Numbered from the stretch's first letter, positions 1 to 8,974 are shown. The stretch is 34,646 nucleotides of DNA from Gammaproteobacteria bacterium (GCA_009937425.1 JAACFO010000031.1:1-34646); one strand, 5' to 3'. Notes: a model not told the origin generated them from the sequence alone. Made by a program: numbers and translations.

Positions 1-79
1 GGCTTGGGCTTGGGCTTGGGCTTGGGCTTGGGCTTAGCCGCAGCCGCCGGTTCGGGCTCGGGCTCGGGCTCGGGCTCAA
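1..79 (-). repeat. Hexanucleotide coding repeats (Lys-Pro and Glu-Pro runs)
   Basis: Two blocks of 6-base repeats lie inside the coding region: GGCTTG units at 1-36 (Lys-Pro on the minus strand) and GGCTCG-type units at about 55-79 (Glu-Pro). They keep frame, so slippage would change tail length without a frameshift. The left end of the Lys-Pro block is outside the window. Confidence 0.85.
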
Positions 80-1217
80 TCGCTTCGGCGACTGGCGCCG
101 GCTCTTCAGGAATGCTTTCGGGCTCGGCCGGCGACGGGCTGGCTTCCTCGGCGGGAGTGAGTCCATGGCTGACGATCATGCCGCCTTCCAGGTGGCGGAC
201 GTCGAAGCCATTCTGGGCGAGCAGAAATGCGCCCGCCGAGCTACGGGCACCGGAATCGCAATAGGCAATGTAAATACGATCGGCTTCGAGATTCTTTATT
301 TCAGCGCGCAACTGATTGAGCGGTATGTTGACGCTGGCGTCGATACCGTCTTTCGCGTGCTCTTCGGAAAAGCGCAGATCCAACCAGCAGGCCCCTTCGG
401 CAACAAGCGCTTTTGCCGCATCGTAATCCACCGAATCGAGGCTCGGCTTTTTGATGAGCTCGATGAAGTCGTCCTTGGTGAGACGCACGAGCTCACCGTC
501 GGAGGTCATGGTGACGGTGGCATTACGTTTGGCGTCGGAAACCAAGGCCTCTTCACCGAAGCTGTCACCGCCGCCCAGCTCCGCGAGCTTGACGGGGGCG
601 CCGCTGCCGGAAGCCTTGCGCGACACTTCGCAGCGCCCGCTCTGAATGATGTAGTAGTAGTCACCGGGTGATCCCTGCTCCACCACGACTTCGCCGGCCT
701 TCAGCTCCACCGACTCCATGACGGTGAAGACCCGTTGAATATTGGCCGGCGGAATCCGCGAGAACAGTTCCGACTGCAGCATGCGGGTCATCCAATCGCC
801 ACCGCCGTCTTCCTCATCGTCGACTTCGCTGACTACGACGGACCCCGCGGATCCACCCGGATCATCCATCGTGAGAAGACGATCCATCAGATCACGGGGG
901 ACGCGCATCACCAGGGACTTGCCCGTGGACTTGGCGCTCATCTGGCGCGGCTGAAGCTGAGAGAGTGCCGACTTGGCGTCCAGGCTGCCGCCCTGGACGG
1001 TCTTCAGCAGCTGGCCGTTGGCCTCCAGTTGCAGCTCACCCTCCAGGAGGTAATAGGTGAAAGGGTCCACGCTCCCCTGCTTGAAGACGTGCTGCTTTTT
1101 CTTGAACTTGAGGAGCTCGGCCTGCTGCACCACTTCGTTCTGGTACTGGGGCGCAAGGCCGCTGATGGGCATCAGCGACTTGATTTGTTCTTCGAATTCT
1201 TGCTTTTTGGCGTCCAT
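1..1217 (-). CDS. Cyclic-nucleotide-binding domain / rhodanese fusion protein with Pro-rich tail (3' end cut by window)
   Basis: The frame is open from ATG at 1217 to the window edge (405 codons seen, no stop), so the C-terminus is missing. Residues about 20-115 look like a degenerate cNMP fold lacking a clear phosphate cassette. Residues 148-258 are a good cNMP-binding domain with a cassette at 219-235 (FGEEAL, then Arg231). Residues 260-350 form a rhodanese domain whose active loop CDSGAR places the catalytic Cys at 320, so it could carry persulfide sulfur. From residue 381 come five Glu-Pro units, an Ala-rich spacer, then at least five Lys-Pro units, an order known from the periplasm-spanning part of TonB. 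No signal peptide or membrane segment is seen, so it is probably cytoplasmic. GAGAA lies 8 bases before the start. A regulator linking a nucleotide signal to sulfur transfer is an inference. Confidence 0.88.
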   Translation of the reverse strand, partial: MDAKKQEFEEQIKSLMPISGLAPQYQNEVVQQAELLKFKKKQHVFKQGSVDPFTYYLLEGELQLEANGQLLKTVQGGSLDAKSALSQLQPRQMSAKSTGKSLVMRVPRDLMDRLLTMDDPGGSAGSVVVSEVDDEEDGGGDWMTRMLQSELFSRIPPANIQRVFTVMESVELKAGEVVVEQGSPGDYYYIIQSGRCEVSRKASGSGAPVKLAELGGGDSFGEEALVSDAKRNATVTMTSDGELVRLTKDDFIELIKKPSLDSVDYDAAKALVAEGACWLDLRFSEEHAKDGIDASVNIPLNQLRAEIKNLEADRIYIAYCDSGARSSAGAFLLAQNGFDVRHLEGGMIVSHGLTPAEEASPSPAEPESIPEEPAPVAEAIEPEPEPEPEPAAAAKPKPKPKPKPK

Positions 1218-1336
1218 TCAGCGCGTTCTCGTGGACGGGCCAAAGCCCGTGGTCCGGCATACGGTCTGATGTACGCCAGCAGCCAATATCGGCCGATTTC
1301 GGCCGCCATCACATGAATCGGGTCGACATCCGCCCC

Positions 1337-1359
1337 GCCGTCATGCCGAAAATGACGGC
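1337..1359. promoter_or_regulatory. Perfect 8-bp inverted repeat between two minus-strand genes
   Basis: GCCGTCAT (1337-1344) and ATGACGGC (1352-1359) pair perfectly around a 7-base loop, 120 bases upstream of the cNMP-rhodanese start and downstream of the CoA-transferase stop. There is no T-run on the minus-strand side, so an intrinsic terminator is unlikely. It may be an operator or an mRNA hairpin. The rest of the 1218-1478 gap shows nothing I can name. Confidence 0.35.
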
Positions 1360-1478
1360 AATTTCGAGGCTGCCTGTTAGATGATCTTCGGCCGTGGGAT
1401 CGACAGCTTTAAGAGTAACGCCGTTCATACACCAGATTCTTGCGCAGCGTCACAAAAACCAGGCATCCCGGTGATTTC

Positions 1479-2681
1479 TCACGATTTCTCGGCCAAAACC
1501 ACCCCTTCGGCGATGAATTTCTCTACTTCCGCCAGGCAATAGCCATGCTCCCCGAGCACCTCCAGGGTGTGCTCCCCGAGCAGGGGTGCGCCCCGGCTGA
1601 TCTCGGCGGGGGTGGCCGAATAGTGAACCGGGTGACCGAGGGTCTCGACCGGGCCAACACGGCTGTGGGGCGCTTGCGTGACCATGCCCCTGGCCAGGGT
1701 CTGGGGATCAGCCTGCATGCCCGCGATATCCAGCACGGGGCCCGCCGGAACGCCGGCCTGCTCCATGCGCTCCAGCCAGTCGCTGGACCCGCGGCGCCTG
1801 AAAATGCCGCTGAGGACCGCTACCAGGTCGTCCAGGTTGGCCATACGTCCCGGATTATCGGCAAACCGCGGATCTTCCTGAAGATCCGGGCGATCCAGGA
1901 CATCCAGAAGCCGCAGCCAGTTGGTCTGGTTGGCGGCACCGACGGTGATCCAGCCGTCGGCGGTTTCGAAAGCCTGGTAGGGGGCGTTCAAGGGATGGGC
2001 GGAACCGAGCGCTCCCGGGGATATGCCGGTGGCGAAGGTCATGGCCGACTGCCAGTAAGTATGGGTAATGGCCGCCTCGAAAAGTGAGGTATCGACCCGC
2101 TGGCCGACACCGGTCCTGGTGCGGTGGATATAGGCCCCGAGCACGCCCATGGCGGCAAGAATGCCGGCGGTGATGTCAGAAAGCGGTGGTCCGCATTTGG
2201 TGGGGGGCCCGCCGTCCCCTTCGCCCGTGATGCTCATGATGCCCGACATGCCCTGAGCGATGAGATCGAAGCCGGCGCGGTTAGCGTATGGACCGGTACG
2301 GCCGAAGCCGGAGAGTTCAGCGTAAATGATGCCCGGGTTGAATTTTCGCACTTCCTCGTAGCCCAGCCCCAGGCGCTCCATGGTTCCCTTGCGATAATTC
2401 TCGATGCCCACATGGGCATCGGCCAACAATCGCCTGGCGATGTTCTTGCCGTCTTCGGTCTTGAGATCCACGGCGATGCCGCGCTTGTTGCGGTTCATCA
2501 TCAAAAAGGCGGCCGACTCGCCGTCCACGTCGGGGGGTAAGGTATGCCGCGTGTCGTCGCCCCGGGGAACCCTTTCCACTTTAATGACATCGGCGCCCAT
2601 GTCGGCGAGCATCAAACCGCATACCGGTCCCGCCATGATGTGCGCGAATTCGATAACTTTGATGCCTGCGAGGGGACCCAC
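1479..2681 (-). CDS. CaiB/BaiF family CoA-transferase (class III)
   Basis: This 400-residue protein has the size and order of family III CoA-transferases (formyl-CoA transferase, CaiB, BaiF), which move CoA between carboxylic acids through an aspartyl-CoA anhydride. The N-terminus LAGIKVIEFAHIMAGP is typical. Asp169 in PPLSDITAG matches the catalytic Asp of formyl-CoA transferase. The Arg38-Pro39 region followed by RNKRGIAVDLK (64-74) fits the CoA-binding part. The start is GTG at 2681, one base after the TGA of the upstream crotonase gene, so translation of the two is probably coupled. The pairing suggests activation and processing of an acyl-CoA, as in carnitine or bile-acid pathways. The substrate cannot be told from sequence. 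Confidence 0.93.
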   Translation of the reverse strand: MGPLAGIKVIEFAHIMAGPVCGLMLADMGADVIKVERVPRGDDTRHTLPPDVDGESAAFLMMNRNKRGIAVDLKTEDGKNIARRLLADAHVGIENYRKGTMERLGLGYEEVRKFNPGIIYAELSGFGRTGPYANRAGFDLIAQGMSGIMSITGEGDGGPPTKCGPPLSDITAGILAAMGVLGAYIHRTRTGVGQRVDTSLFEAAITHTYWQSAMTFATGISPGALGSAHPLNAPYQAFETADGWITVGAANQTNWLRLLDVLDRPDLQEDPRFADNPGRMANLDDLVAVLSGIFRRRGSSDWLERMEQAGVPAGPVLDIAGMQADPQTLARGMVTQAPHSRVGPVETLGHPVHYSATPAEISRGAPLLGEHTLEVLGEHGYCLAEVEKFIAEGVVLAEKS

Positions 2682-2682
2682 C

Positions 2683-3462
2683 TCAGCGGCCGGTAAACTT
2701 GGGCTTTTTCTTTTCCAGAAATGCCTTCATTCCAATTTCGAAGTCCCTGGTGCCGAAACAAAGAAAACCCTCGTCCAGCTCGTCCTTCGTTAACGGCGCC
2801 GGGTCGGACAACCGGTCGATGAACTTCTTGTGCCAACGGGCCACCAACGGCGCGCCGGCGACGATACGCTGCGCCGTCGCGTAAGCTTCTTCCTCGACTT
2901 TGTCGTCGGCCACGACACGTTGTACCAATCCCTTTGCCTGCGCCTCCTGGGCACCGAATATGCGCCCCTCCAGAAGAATCTCCAGGGTCACGGCGCGTCC
3001 GACGAGACTGAGTAAACTCCCCAGCTCGGCGTAGGACATGACCAGCCCGAGCTTGTTGATGGGTGCGCCGAAGCGGCTCGATTCGCCACAGATGCGAATG
3101 TCGCAGTTGGCGGCAAGCTCGAGCCCGCCACCTACGCAAACGCCATTGATGAGCGCAACAATCGGATGCCGGCAGGACTGTAATGCATCGATGGTGCGCT
3201 TCATGTCTGCGCCGTAGCGCCGCGCCAGGGGAATACTACTGCGCTCTTTCTGGAATTCACCGATGTCATTGCCCGAAGAGAAGGCTTTGTCGCCGGCGCC
3301 GCGCAGCACGACGCAGTGCACATCATTGTCCGCCGACAATGTCACGATGGTTTCGCCGAGTTTATGCCACATGGACCGCGTCAGCGCATTGAGTTTGCGC
3401 GCGCGATTGAGTACCACGGTCGCGACGGCGCCGTCGCGTTCCACCTGTATTTGTTTTGCCAT
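2683..3462 (-). CDS. Enoyl-CoA hydratase/isomerase (crotonase) family protein with altered catalytic residue
   Basis: A 259-residue crotonase-fold protein, the usual length. The oxyanion-hole segments are present: FSSGNDIGEF at 61-70 and GVCVGGGLELAANCDI at 107-122. Glu115 matches catalytic Glu144 of rat enoyl-CoA hydratase. The second acid, Glu164 in rat (QPEI), is replaced: FGAPINKLGL at 131-140 puts Ile135 there. Simple hydration is therefore doubtful, and isomerisation, decarboxylation, thioester hydrolysis or another crotonase reaction is possible. It lies 1 base upstream of the CoA-transferase and 63 bases after the AsmA gene, all on one strand, so it may be the third gene of a four-gene unit. 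Functional assignment beyond the superfamily is not supported. Confidence 0.9.
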   Translation of the reverse strand: MAKQIQVERDGAVATVVLNRARKLNALTRSMWHKLGETIVTLSADNDVHCVVLRGAGDKAFSSGNDIGEFQKERSSIPLARRYGADMKRTIDALQSCRHPIVALINGVCVGGGLELAANCDIRICGESSRFGAPINKLGLVMSYAELGSLLSLVGRAVTLEILLEGRIFGAQEAQAKGLVQRVVADDKVEEEAYATAQRIVAGAPLVARWHKKFIDRLSDPAPLTKDELDEGFLCFGTRDFEIGMKAFLEKKKPKFTGR

Positions 3463-3525
3463 TATCGATTACTCAGGAAATCGACAGACTGACAGCGCCT
3501 GTAGACTCCCGGTGTCTCAGTTCTG

Positions 3526-6384
3526 TTACTCGGATTTCTGTGCTTTGTACTCCGTCGGCGTAATCTCGATTTCGCGGGCCAGCGCCGTCTGGCACGGATG
3601 GTCGTCTTCGCTAATATGACCATAGACGCTCTCGGCGACCAGTGACAAGCCGACTGTAACGACGGCGATACCGACCTTGGCGCCGGCCTTCACCACGCCT
3701 TCGAGGTCCGTGCCGAGTTCGGGATTTGCCAGTGTGCCCTGCACCCGTGCCAGGCTGCTGAGCGTGCCGGCGCCAAGACGAATTCCCTTGCGTGCGACGA
3801 GTTTAGCGCCCAGATCCAGTTCCTCGGTCTTCAGATCGATGAGGCCACCGCCCTGGAGAAGTACTTTCTCTGTTTCCAACACCAGGGTCTGATCGGCGAT
3901 AGCGTCGCCCTCCTGGACAGCGAAGCGCAAAACACCGCAATTGAGTTGCGTAGTTCCATCTTTGTCGTCAGTCGGCACGGCTACTCCGATAATCTTCGTC
4001 ATCAGATCGGCGCCGACGCGATCGAGCGCGTCGTTGCTGAGCTGGCCTTCGCCGATTTCCAGCTGAACATCCCCGTCGAGCCCCCCCATGAGGGCACGTA
4101 CCGAGTCTCCCTGACCGCGCAACTTCATCAACAGATTCGAATCCAGACCCTTGGTTGTTTCATATCCCCGAATTTGCTTTGTCAACGCACCGATGCTTAC
4201 TTTTTTCGCGTCTACATCGGCCGCCAACGTCGCCGGTTGCGTGCGTGTGTCGATGTCGATGGTTGCGCCAACCGTGCCGCCGGCGATGTTGGCCGTCGGC
4301 TTGATGTTCAAATTTCCGTTTTCGAGCCTGGCCACGACATTGACTTTGTCCAGGGCGAGCTTGCGTGTGATCAGCCGATCCACTGCGAGCTCGATATCGC
4401 CGTTGACTTTCTCGAGCGCACCAAAGGGGAGGGGGGCGTCGGAAAATACCCTGCCATCCGAAGGCTTGTCCGCGGCGGCCCCGGCGCCGGATTCCTCCGC
4501 CGGGGGCAGGAACTGCGCAAGATCGATGACGCGCGCGTGCAGCTTGGCGCCGACGCTCGGGCGTTCAGCGCCGATGTCGACGGAAGCGCTACCGGACAGA
4601 TCACTCTTTCCAACTGTCGCGATGAGATCCTGAATGTCCATCACCTTGCCGCTGGGTTGCACCTTTGCCGAAACCTGGACCGGTCCTGCATCGGGCAATG
4701 CCTCATCGAGCTGGCGTAGTGTTTTCGCCGATAGCGCGACGTCGAGATTTGGTTGAGGATTGTCGACAATATCGATGACGGATCCCTTGATCGTCACATG
4801 GGCGTGCCGCGGCTGCGCCGTCATGTTGATGTTGCCGAGATCGAAACGTCCATTCTTTTCGGTGACCGTGAGCTTTACATTCAGGGGTCCGACCTCCTCC
4901 ACATCGACGCCGGCGAGTTCGCTTAACGGCACGCTGGACTTGGCCGCCAGGGCCACCTTCAGACGCAGATCTTTCCCCTCCATGGGATTACCGATGTCAC
5001 CGGTGATTGAGAATTCGGCTCCGCCGACAGCTCCAGTGACCTCTACTTTGGCAGCCTCCGGTTGCGCCTTCGAGCCGTCCAGATCAAGGACAAAACCTTT
5101 GACCGAACCATTCAAGCTTGCGTCGCTGCCCCGTGGCCGCGCTGTCAGCGCGATATCGTCAAAGTCGTAACTGCCGTCCCGCTCCACCACGGTCAGTGTC
5201 AGATTCACGGGTCCGACTTCTTCGAAGTCGAATCCTGCAAGCGCCGTCAATGGAATAGTGGATTGTGTTTCGAATCTGGTGCCTAAACGCAGATCCCTGC
5301 CCTCGAGCGGCTTGCCTACGTCGCCATCCACACGCAAGCGGGCATCGCCGAAGGCGAGGTCGAGATCCACGGTCATCGGCGCACCCTGCGCCGCTGCACC
5401 GGCTGTACCAGAGGCGAGATCGAAAGCGAAATTCTTGACCGCGGCGCGGATGCTCGCATCAGTATCCCGGGGGCGCGCGGTGGCTGCGATGGATTCCAGA
5501 TGAAAGTAACCGCCTTGTTCCAGCAGCCTGAATTTCACATCCAAGGGGCCGAACTCCTCCATTTCGACTCCCGCCAGATCGCTAATCTTCTTCGTCGATT
5601 CGCTATTGAGCGCCACATCCAGACGTAGATCCTTTCCCTCCAGAGCTTTGCCCACGGCGCCCCGTATGCTGAATTCGGCGCTGCCCAGCGCCCCCTCGAG
5701 GTCGACTTCAAAGGGCTGATTGCGCCGAATCGCGCCGACGGCGCCGACCTTGCCATCCAATTTGACCGGCAGGCCCCCATAATCGGCGCGCAGGCTCAAC
5801 TCCAGGCGGCCTCCAGGGCGTTCGCTGCCGATGGTCAGCTCGGTCACGCCGATTCTTACCTCGCTGTCAGTTTTTCCATCCAGAAAAGCCAGACCAGCAC
5901 TCTCTATGCGTATCTGATTGATAGCGAACGCCAACTCGCCGGACGCTGCGTCGCCGTCGGCCGTGTCTTCAGAGACAGAAGCACCGACATCGCCAAACTC
6001 CCAGTTTCCTGTGCCCTCGGCATCGGTCTCCAGAAATAGCGTCGGCTCGATGGCGACGAAGCGCGTTATCACCACGCGGCCCTTCAGTAGAGGCCACAAT
6101 GCAACCGCGGCGCGTACGCGTTTCGCTCGCAGCATCTGGGGCTGCGATGCCCAGGGGGCGTTTGCAAAGCTGACGTCGTTGGCTTCCACCGACGGCGCCG
6201 GTAACAACTTGACATGCAGGTCGCCGCCGACGAGAAGCTCCCGGCCCGTATAGTGCTCGACCACGTCGGCAAGTTCGCCGCGATATTCGTTGGGATCCAG
6301 CTGGCTGATGAACACCGCAGCACCAGCGACCAGCGCGAGCAGCAGCGCGAGGGTGCCGATAAGCAGTTTTTTCCACGGCCGCAT
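3526..6384 (-). CDS. AsmA family protein, acidic paralogue
   Basis: The start is taken at ATG 6384 because GGGGTGA sits 5 bases upstream and the protein then opens with MRPWKKLL and a membrane helix; an in-frame ATG at 6423 (965 residues) is the alternative. The N-terminal AsmA signature (Asp-Pro-Asn-Glu-Tyr, TGRELLVGG, FANAPW, NWEF) and a C-terminal AsmA domain are present. AsmA-like proteins are anchored in the inner membrane, extend through the periplasm and are linked to phospholipid traffic and outer-membrane assembly. Between residues about 246 and 555 (965 numbering) a unit of about 110 residues occurs three times, each with GKDLRL or GRDLRL, a LAG..EE.GP segment and TA[RQ]PR. Near the C-terminus a hydrophobic segment is followed by PCQTAL, shared with the upstream paralogue. 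Overall charge looks acidic. It lies 95 bases after that paralogue. Confidence 0.92.
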   Translation of the reverse strand: MRPWKKLLIGTLALLLALVAGAAVFISQLDPNEYRGELADVVEHYTGRELLVGGDLHVKLLPAPSVEANDVSFANAPWASQPQMLRAKRVRAAVALWPLLKGRVVITRFVAIEPTLFLETDAEGTGNWEFGDVGASVSEDTADGDAASGELAFAINQIRIESAGLAFLDGKTDSEVRIGVTELTIGSERPGGRLELSLRADYGGLPVKLDGKVGAVGAIRRNQPFEVDLEGALGSAEFSIRGAVGKALEGKDLRLDVALNSESTKKISDLAGVEMEEFGPLDVKFRLLEQGGYFHLESIAATARPRDTDASIRAAVKNFAFDLASGTAGAAAQGAPMTVDLDLAFGDARLRVDGDVGKPLEGRDLRLGTRFETQSTIPLTALAGFDFEEVGPVNLTLTVVERDGSYDFDDIALTARPRGSDASLNGSVKGFVLDLDGSKAQPEAAKVEVTGAVGGAEFSITGDIGNPMEGKDLRLKVALAAKSSVPLSELAGVDVEEVGPLNVKLTVTEKNGRFDLGNINMTAQPRHAHVTIKGSVIDIVDNPQPNLDVALSAKTLRQLDEALPDAGPVQVSAKVQPSGKVMDIQDLIATVGKSDLSGSASVDIGAERPSVGAKLHARVIDLAQFLPPAEESGAGAAADKPSDGRVFSDAPLPFGALEKVNGDIELAVDRLITRKLALDKVNVVARLENGNLNIKPTANIAGGTVGATIDIDTRTQPATLAADVDAKKVSIGALTKQIRGYETTKGLDSNLLMKLRGQGDSVRALMGGLDGDVQLEIGEGQLSNDALDRVGADLMTKIIGVAVPTDDKDGTTQLNCGVLRFAVQEGDAIADQTLVLETEKVLLQGGGLIDLKTEELDLGAKLVARKGIRLGAGTLSSLARVQGTLANPELGTDLEGVVKAGAKVGIAVVTVGLSLVAESVYGHISEDDHPCQTALAREIEITPTEYKAQKSE

Positions 6385-6478
6385 GTTGTTCACCCCGCCA
6401 GCGTGGCGCCAGACAGTGGGCATCTTCCCTCGCCCACAGTCTCCAGTCGAGTGTCGCGCTAACGGGGGGACGGGTCAG

Positions 6479-8974
6479 TCAGCTACCGTCATCCACGGAC
6501 TTTGCGAAGCTCTTTTGGGGCGCGCCTGGCGCCGCGCTGCGTCTCTGTTCCCTGGAACGCCCGGGGGAATCGGGAGTCTCGTCGTCCCGGGAGCCGGCCT
6601 TGCTGAACGCCACCTGCTTCGAGCTGCCGCCGTTGTCCATCTCCAGTGCCGTACGGCAGGTGCTACGGTCGGCGGCGATTTGGCTGATGACTCCCTGGGC
6701 AAGCAGGGACAGCCCACCGGTGGCTACGGCGCCCGCCACTGTGGCCGCGGCACCGGCGATGCCGGCAGCATCGGCACCGACCTCGGGCTCGGCCATGGTG
6801 CCACGCACGCGCACCAAACCGGAGAATGAGCCGGCACTCAGGCTGAGACCCTTGCGACCCACAAGGTCGACGCCAAGGTCCAAACCCTCGTTCCTGAAGT
6901 CGATGCTGCCGCTGACGCTCATGGCCGCACGAGTGGTTTCCATGGCAATGGTGCGATCGACGCTCACCAGGCCCTTCTTGACCGGCACCCGGACAACTAT
7001 GCAGCGCACATGGGTGGTCTTGTCCTCGGAACTCTGCATGGCAACTGTGCTGAGAACTGCAGTGACCACGTCGCCGCTGACTTTCTCCAGCCGATTGTTG
7101 TGAATAGTAGCCTTGCCCGCAGCCACGTAGATGCCGCCGGAAAGGCCCGCCATGAGCTCGCTCAGCGAGCTGCCGCGCCCGGCAATGTCGATGTTGACGT
7201 CGGCACGGGCACCCTCGATGAGTTTGGTGCCGTAGATTTGCTCGGACACTTTGCCGAGCCCAATGCCTTTGCCGCGAAGTCGCATGGCGATATGCGGGCG
7301 CTTGCCCCGGGCGTCCAGGGAGATCTTGGCGTTGAACTTGCCGCCGCCCAGCCTTCCGGAGGGAGTGAACCGCAACTGGCCCTTCTTGAGCGACATGCCG
7401 ACCTTGACCTTGTCCATTCGCATGTCCTGGATATGCAGCTTGCGCGCATGAATGCTGACATCCGCGTCGAATGCATGCAGCCACGCCAGGGGAAATGGCT
7501 GGCGGGAGAACACGCGCTTACCCCGGCGCCCGCCGCTGCCGGGTAGCAGCTGGTCCAGGTCCAGATTTTTCGCCTTGAGACCGCCGACAACCCTGAGACG
7601 CTTGCGCTTGGGGTATACGAACAGCTCGCCACCGGCATCGCTGCGCCCGACTTTGGTGTGGAGCTTCGCGAGCTTGAAGCCGTGCTTGGTACGGCTCAGC
7701 CGTGCACTGGCTTTTACCGGCCCGACCGCCGGCAGCGTGGCGCCCACGAAGCGCGATAACCTGGCCAGGGAAGCTGCCTCCAGGTCGAGTCCGATATAGA
7801 GTCCGCGGCCCCGGGCGAGGTTCGTGATCTTGCCGTCTAGTTTCAGCGTGGCAGCGCCGAGGCCGACGCGCGCCCTGAGCTTGTCCATGCGATAGCGGCC
7901 CTTGGGATTGGTAATTCTGGCCGACGCCGTTACCGGTCCGGCCTTCGGCAGCTCGGCGCCGGCCAAGCGAACGATGCCGGCGACGGACTTGGCTTTCACC
8001 CCGAGTTTCAGGCTCACGCCACGCATGCCCACCAGGTTCGCCACCGTTCCACTGGCGCTGATGTAACCGCCGTCGATGCGAGCCTTGGCCCTGAGCTTGT
8101 CGAGGCGTACACCATCGTCGATGTCTATGAGCTCGGCGCTGGCTTGTACGGAACCCCGCAGGTCCACGTCCAGTCCCACCATTGCCAGCATCTCGCGCCC
8201 GGATCGGGCCTCGAGCTTCACGTCCATGCGCAGGCCGGTACCGTCCAGGGGCCGTTCAATAGCCCCGTCACCGGTGATTCTGGTGCCCCCGGAGCTGACG
8301 ACGAAGGCCAGGCCGTAGGGCTCGTTGCGCAACAGTGCCGACAACTCGCCGACGCGTCCGGAGAGCTTCCAACCACGCCCATTGAACTGGCCGCGTCCGG
8401 TCAAACCCAGGGGCCCGCCGCCGGTGTCGCCATTGGCGGAAAGATGCGGTATGCGGATGGTGCGGGTGGATTTGCCTTCGCGATAACTGAACGTGCCGTC
8501 GACTATCTGAATTTCCGACACCACCATGCGCACCCGGGATCGCATCTGGGCGAGGAACTCGTTTTCTCCGGTAGCCTGTTTCTCAACCTGGAAGTCCCAG
8601 TTACGCCTGCCCTTTTTGTCCTGCTCCAGGAGCACATGGGGCTCCAAAAGCCGAAAGCGGGAGATCCGCAACTGCCCCATGAACAGTGGAAGAATGCCGA
8701 CCCTGGCCTCGAGCCGCTTGACCCGGGCCATATCCGGGCTGACGCTCCAGGGGGCGTTGCCGAAAACCACGTTTTCGGCAATCAAGGTCGGTGTGGGGAA
8801 CAATCGCAGCTCGGTGGCCCCGCGCACCACCACTTCCCGGCCCGTGGCCTGGCGGGCGGCGTCGGTGAGAAAGTCTTTGACGGCTTCCGGGTCGACCCGT
8901 GACACGGCAACCGCGCCGGCACCGGCGACGAGCGCGAGCAAGGCGACGCCAGATACCATGGCTTTGCCTACTCG
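6479..8974 (-). CDS. AsmA family protein, basic paralogue
   Basis: The start is taken at GTG 8974: GAGGAG lies 6 bases upstream and the protein then begins MRVGKAMVSG with one membrane helix. A TTG at 9022 would add 16 residues with no good ribosome site. The 831-residue product has the same AsmA signature as its neighbour (TGREVVVRG, FGNAPW, NWDF) and the same C-terminal pattern of a Gly/Ala-rich hydrophobic stretch followed by TCRTAL. It is strikingly basic: over roughly residues 459-575 I count about 26 Lys/Arg against 7 Asp/Glu, the opposite of the paralogue. Like other AsmA proteins it probably spans the periplasm from an inner-membrane anchor. It is the first gene of the minus-strand unit and is divergent from padR, so PadR may control both sides. 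Its lipid substrate is unknown. Confidence 0.92.
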   Translation of the reverse strand, partial: RVGKAMVSGVALLALVAGAGAVAVSRVDPEAVKDFLTDAARQATGREVVVRGATELRLFPTPTLIAENVVFGNAPWSVSPDMARVKRLEARVGILPLFMGQLRISRFRLLEPHVLLEQDKKGRRNWDFQVEKQATGENEFLAQMRSRVRMVVSEIQIVDGTFSYREGKSTRTIRIPHLSANGDTGGGPLGLTGRGQFNGRGWKLSGRVGELSALLRNEPYGLAFVVSSGGTRITGDGAIERPLDGTGLRMDVKLEARSGREMLAMVGLDVDLRGSVQASAELIDIDDGVRLDKLRAKARIDGGYISASGTVANLVGMRGVSLKLGVKAKSVAGIVRLAGAELPKAGPVTASARITNPKGRYRMDKLRARVGLGAATLKLDGKITNLARGRGLYIGLDLEAASLARLSRFVGATLPAVGPVKASARLSRTKHGFKLAKLHTKVGRSDAGGELFVYPKRKRLRVVGGLKAKNLDLDQLLPGSGGRRGKRVFSRQPFPLAWLHAFDADVSIHARKLHIQDMRMDKVKVGMSLKKGQLRFTPSGRLGGGKFNAKISLDARGKRPHIAMRLRGKGIGLGKVSEQIYGTKLIEGARADVNIDIAGRGSSLSELMAGLSGGIYVAAGKATIHNNRLEKVSGDVVTAVLSTVAMQSSEDKTTHVRCIVVRVPVKKGLVSVDRTIAMETTRAAMSVSGSIDFRNEGLDLGVDLVGRKGLSLSAGSFSGLVRVRGTMAEPEVGADAAGIAGAAATVAGAVATGGLSLLAQGVISQIAADRSTCRTALEMDNGGSSKQVAFSKAGSRDDETPDSPGRSREQRRSAAPGAPQKSFAKSVDDGS

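Noticed and set aside
4..671. Plus-strand frames, one starting with Gly-Leu repeats
   Set aside because: They are the antisense of the Pro-rich tail and rhodanese part of the minus-strand gene; the minus-strand frame has clear domains.
1337..1359. Intrinsic terminator after the CoA-transferase
   Set aside because: The 8-bp stem is perfect but there is no T-run on the minus-strand side; kept only as an inverted repeat.
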